Origin: Gammaproteobacteria bacterium
Lineage (GTDB): Bacteria; Pseudomonadota; Gammaproteobacteria; UBA6429; Thiohalophilaceae
Direction: 5' to 3'
Length of the DNA stretch: 6,308 nucleotides
NCBI GenBank assembly: GCA_013152045.1
Contig: JAADGZ010000166.1
Span: forward strand, 683-6,990
The first letter of the stretch is position 1. Every line of letters begins with the position of its first letter. The notes beneath the pieces were generated by a model. The model was not told where the DNA came from, ran no database searches, and saw only the letters and a list, made by a program, of their open reading frames with translations. The position numbers and the translations under genes were made by a program. Below, piece after piece: positions 5,807 to 6,308 of the stretch.

Positions 5807-6308
5807 TCAACGATAATAAATTCGCTGCAAGCGAGTCGCTGAAACACCAAAAAACCAGGCCAGACGCAACCCCCACATGAGCAGCACTGTACGCAAAATG
5901 CCCCGCGTTTCCCAACGCCTGCTGGAGGTAATCACTCGCGAGTGCAGACAACAGGGCGCGGAAATTTTTTTCAGCCGGTGGCTCAATTCGATATCCTCCA
6001 TCAGCGGAATATCGGCAAAACCACCGAGATGCACAAAGGCATCATGTAAGACAAACATGGCCTGATCCCCGGTCGCAATTCCGGTAAGACAGGAACGCCA
6101 ATTCATCAGCGTTTCAATTACGCGTAGCAACCACGCCTGGCCGGATAAACGCACATCAAAACGGCCCCAAACTCGCCCGGCTTCCAGCGCCTCACGAATC
6201 AGCATATCGGCATTCTCGGGCAGGCGGGTATCGGCATGCAGAAACAACAACACATCCCCCCGGGCCTGCTCGGCACCGGCATTCATTTGCCGAGCACGCC
6301 CGCTGCCG
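5807..6308 (-). CDS. TIGR04283-type family 2 glycosyltransferase (5'-partial, C-terminal 166 residues)
   Basis: The frame continues without interruption to the window edge, so the N-terminus, roughly a quarter of the protein, is missing; the ATG at 6284-6286 is internal, since GSGRARQMNAGAEQARG across it is the family's conserved core. Visible motifs, numbered from the first full codon, are the DXD-like HADT (24-27), GDQ (80-82) followed by a hydrophobic strand, GGFADIPLMEDIELSHRL with E104-D105, SSRRWE (128-133), and a hydrophobic C-terminal segment, LLMWGLRLAWFFGVS, that may touch the membrane. This is the family annotated as arsenosugar-biosynthesis glycosyltransferase (transferase 2, radical-SAM/selenodomain-associated), normally found next to the TIGR04282 type, as here. 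A GT2 enzyme uses a nucleotide-sugar donor; the acceptor here is unknown. Confidence 0.9.
   Translation of the reverse strand, partial: GSGRARQMNAGAEQARGDVLLFLHADTRLPENADMLIREALEAGRVWGRFDVRLSGQAWLLRVIETLMNWRSCLTGIATGDQAMFVLHDAFVHLGGFADIPLMEDIELSHRLKKISAPCCLHSRVITSSRRWETRGILRTVLLMWGLRLAWFFGVSATRLQRIYYR

Noticed and set aside
5790..5951. N-terminal extension of the TIGR04282-type protein by 54 residues
   Set aside because: It would overlap the upstream glycosyltransferase by about 145 bases. The family N-terminus begins at the internal ATG (MSYRYPDARILIF).

Overview
The window looks like chromosomal DNA from a Gammaproteobacterium of moderate GC content. The basis is the class-typical DnaJ-related protein with a C-terminal J domain, the adjacent TIGR04282/TIGR04283 glycosyltransferase pair, and the multihaem cytochrome that suggests a respiratory or chemolithotrophic lifestyle. 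No genus can be assigned from sequence reading alone. There are nine protein genes, two of them cut by the window edges, and no rRNA, tRNA, CRISPR array or insertion sequence was seen.

Layout. Positions 2-598 (+) hold the C-terminal part of a doubled-CXXCH multihaem c-type cytochrome with four haem motifs in view. Facing it at 660-1748 (-) is a six-bladed NHL-repeat lipoprotein with its own sigma70-like promoter. Upstream of that on the same strand lies an EamA/DMT permease (1923-2813). The permease is preceded by a striking leader: a TTGACA promoter, a 25-codon ORF with two Trp codons, and a strong intrinsic terminator whose U-tract ends three bases before the permease Shine-Dalgarno. Next comes an uncharacterised zinc-ribbon protein (3038-3640, -). 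Divergent from it is a probable two-gene operon (+): a 94-aa conserved-looking small protein (3826-4110) and a DnaJ-related J-domain co-chaperone (4124-4711). Converging on these is a probable minus-strand run. In transcription order it is a TIGR04283 glycosyltransferase (partial, enters at 6308), a TIGR04282 nucleotidyl/glycosyltransferase-like protein (5088-5789) and a 93-aa lipoprotein (4740-5021).

How the genes may work together. The cytochrome and the beta-propeller lipoprotein could both act in the cell envelope in electron transfer, although they are convergent and not one operon. The two glycosyltransferases are the pair that annotation systems link to arsenosugar-type biosynthesis; the radical SAM/methyltransferase partners, if present, are outside the window. 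The J-domain protein would recruit an Hsp70. The most interesting part is regulatory: the EamA gene appears to be expressed only through a terminator, as expected of transcription attenuation.
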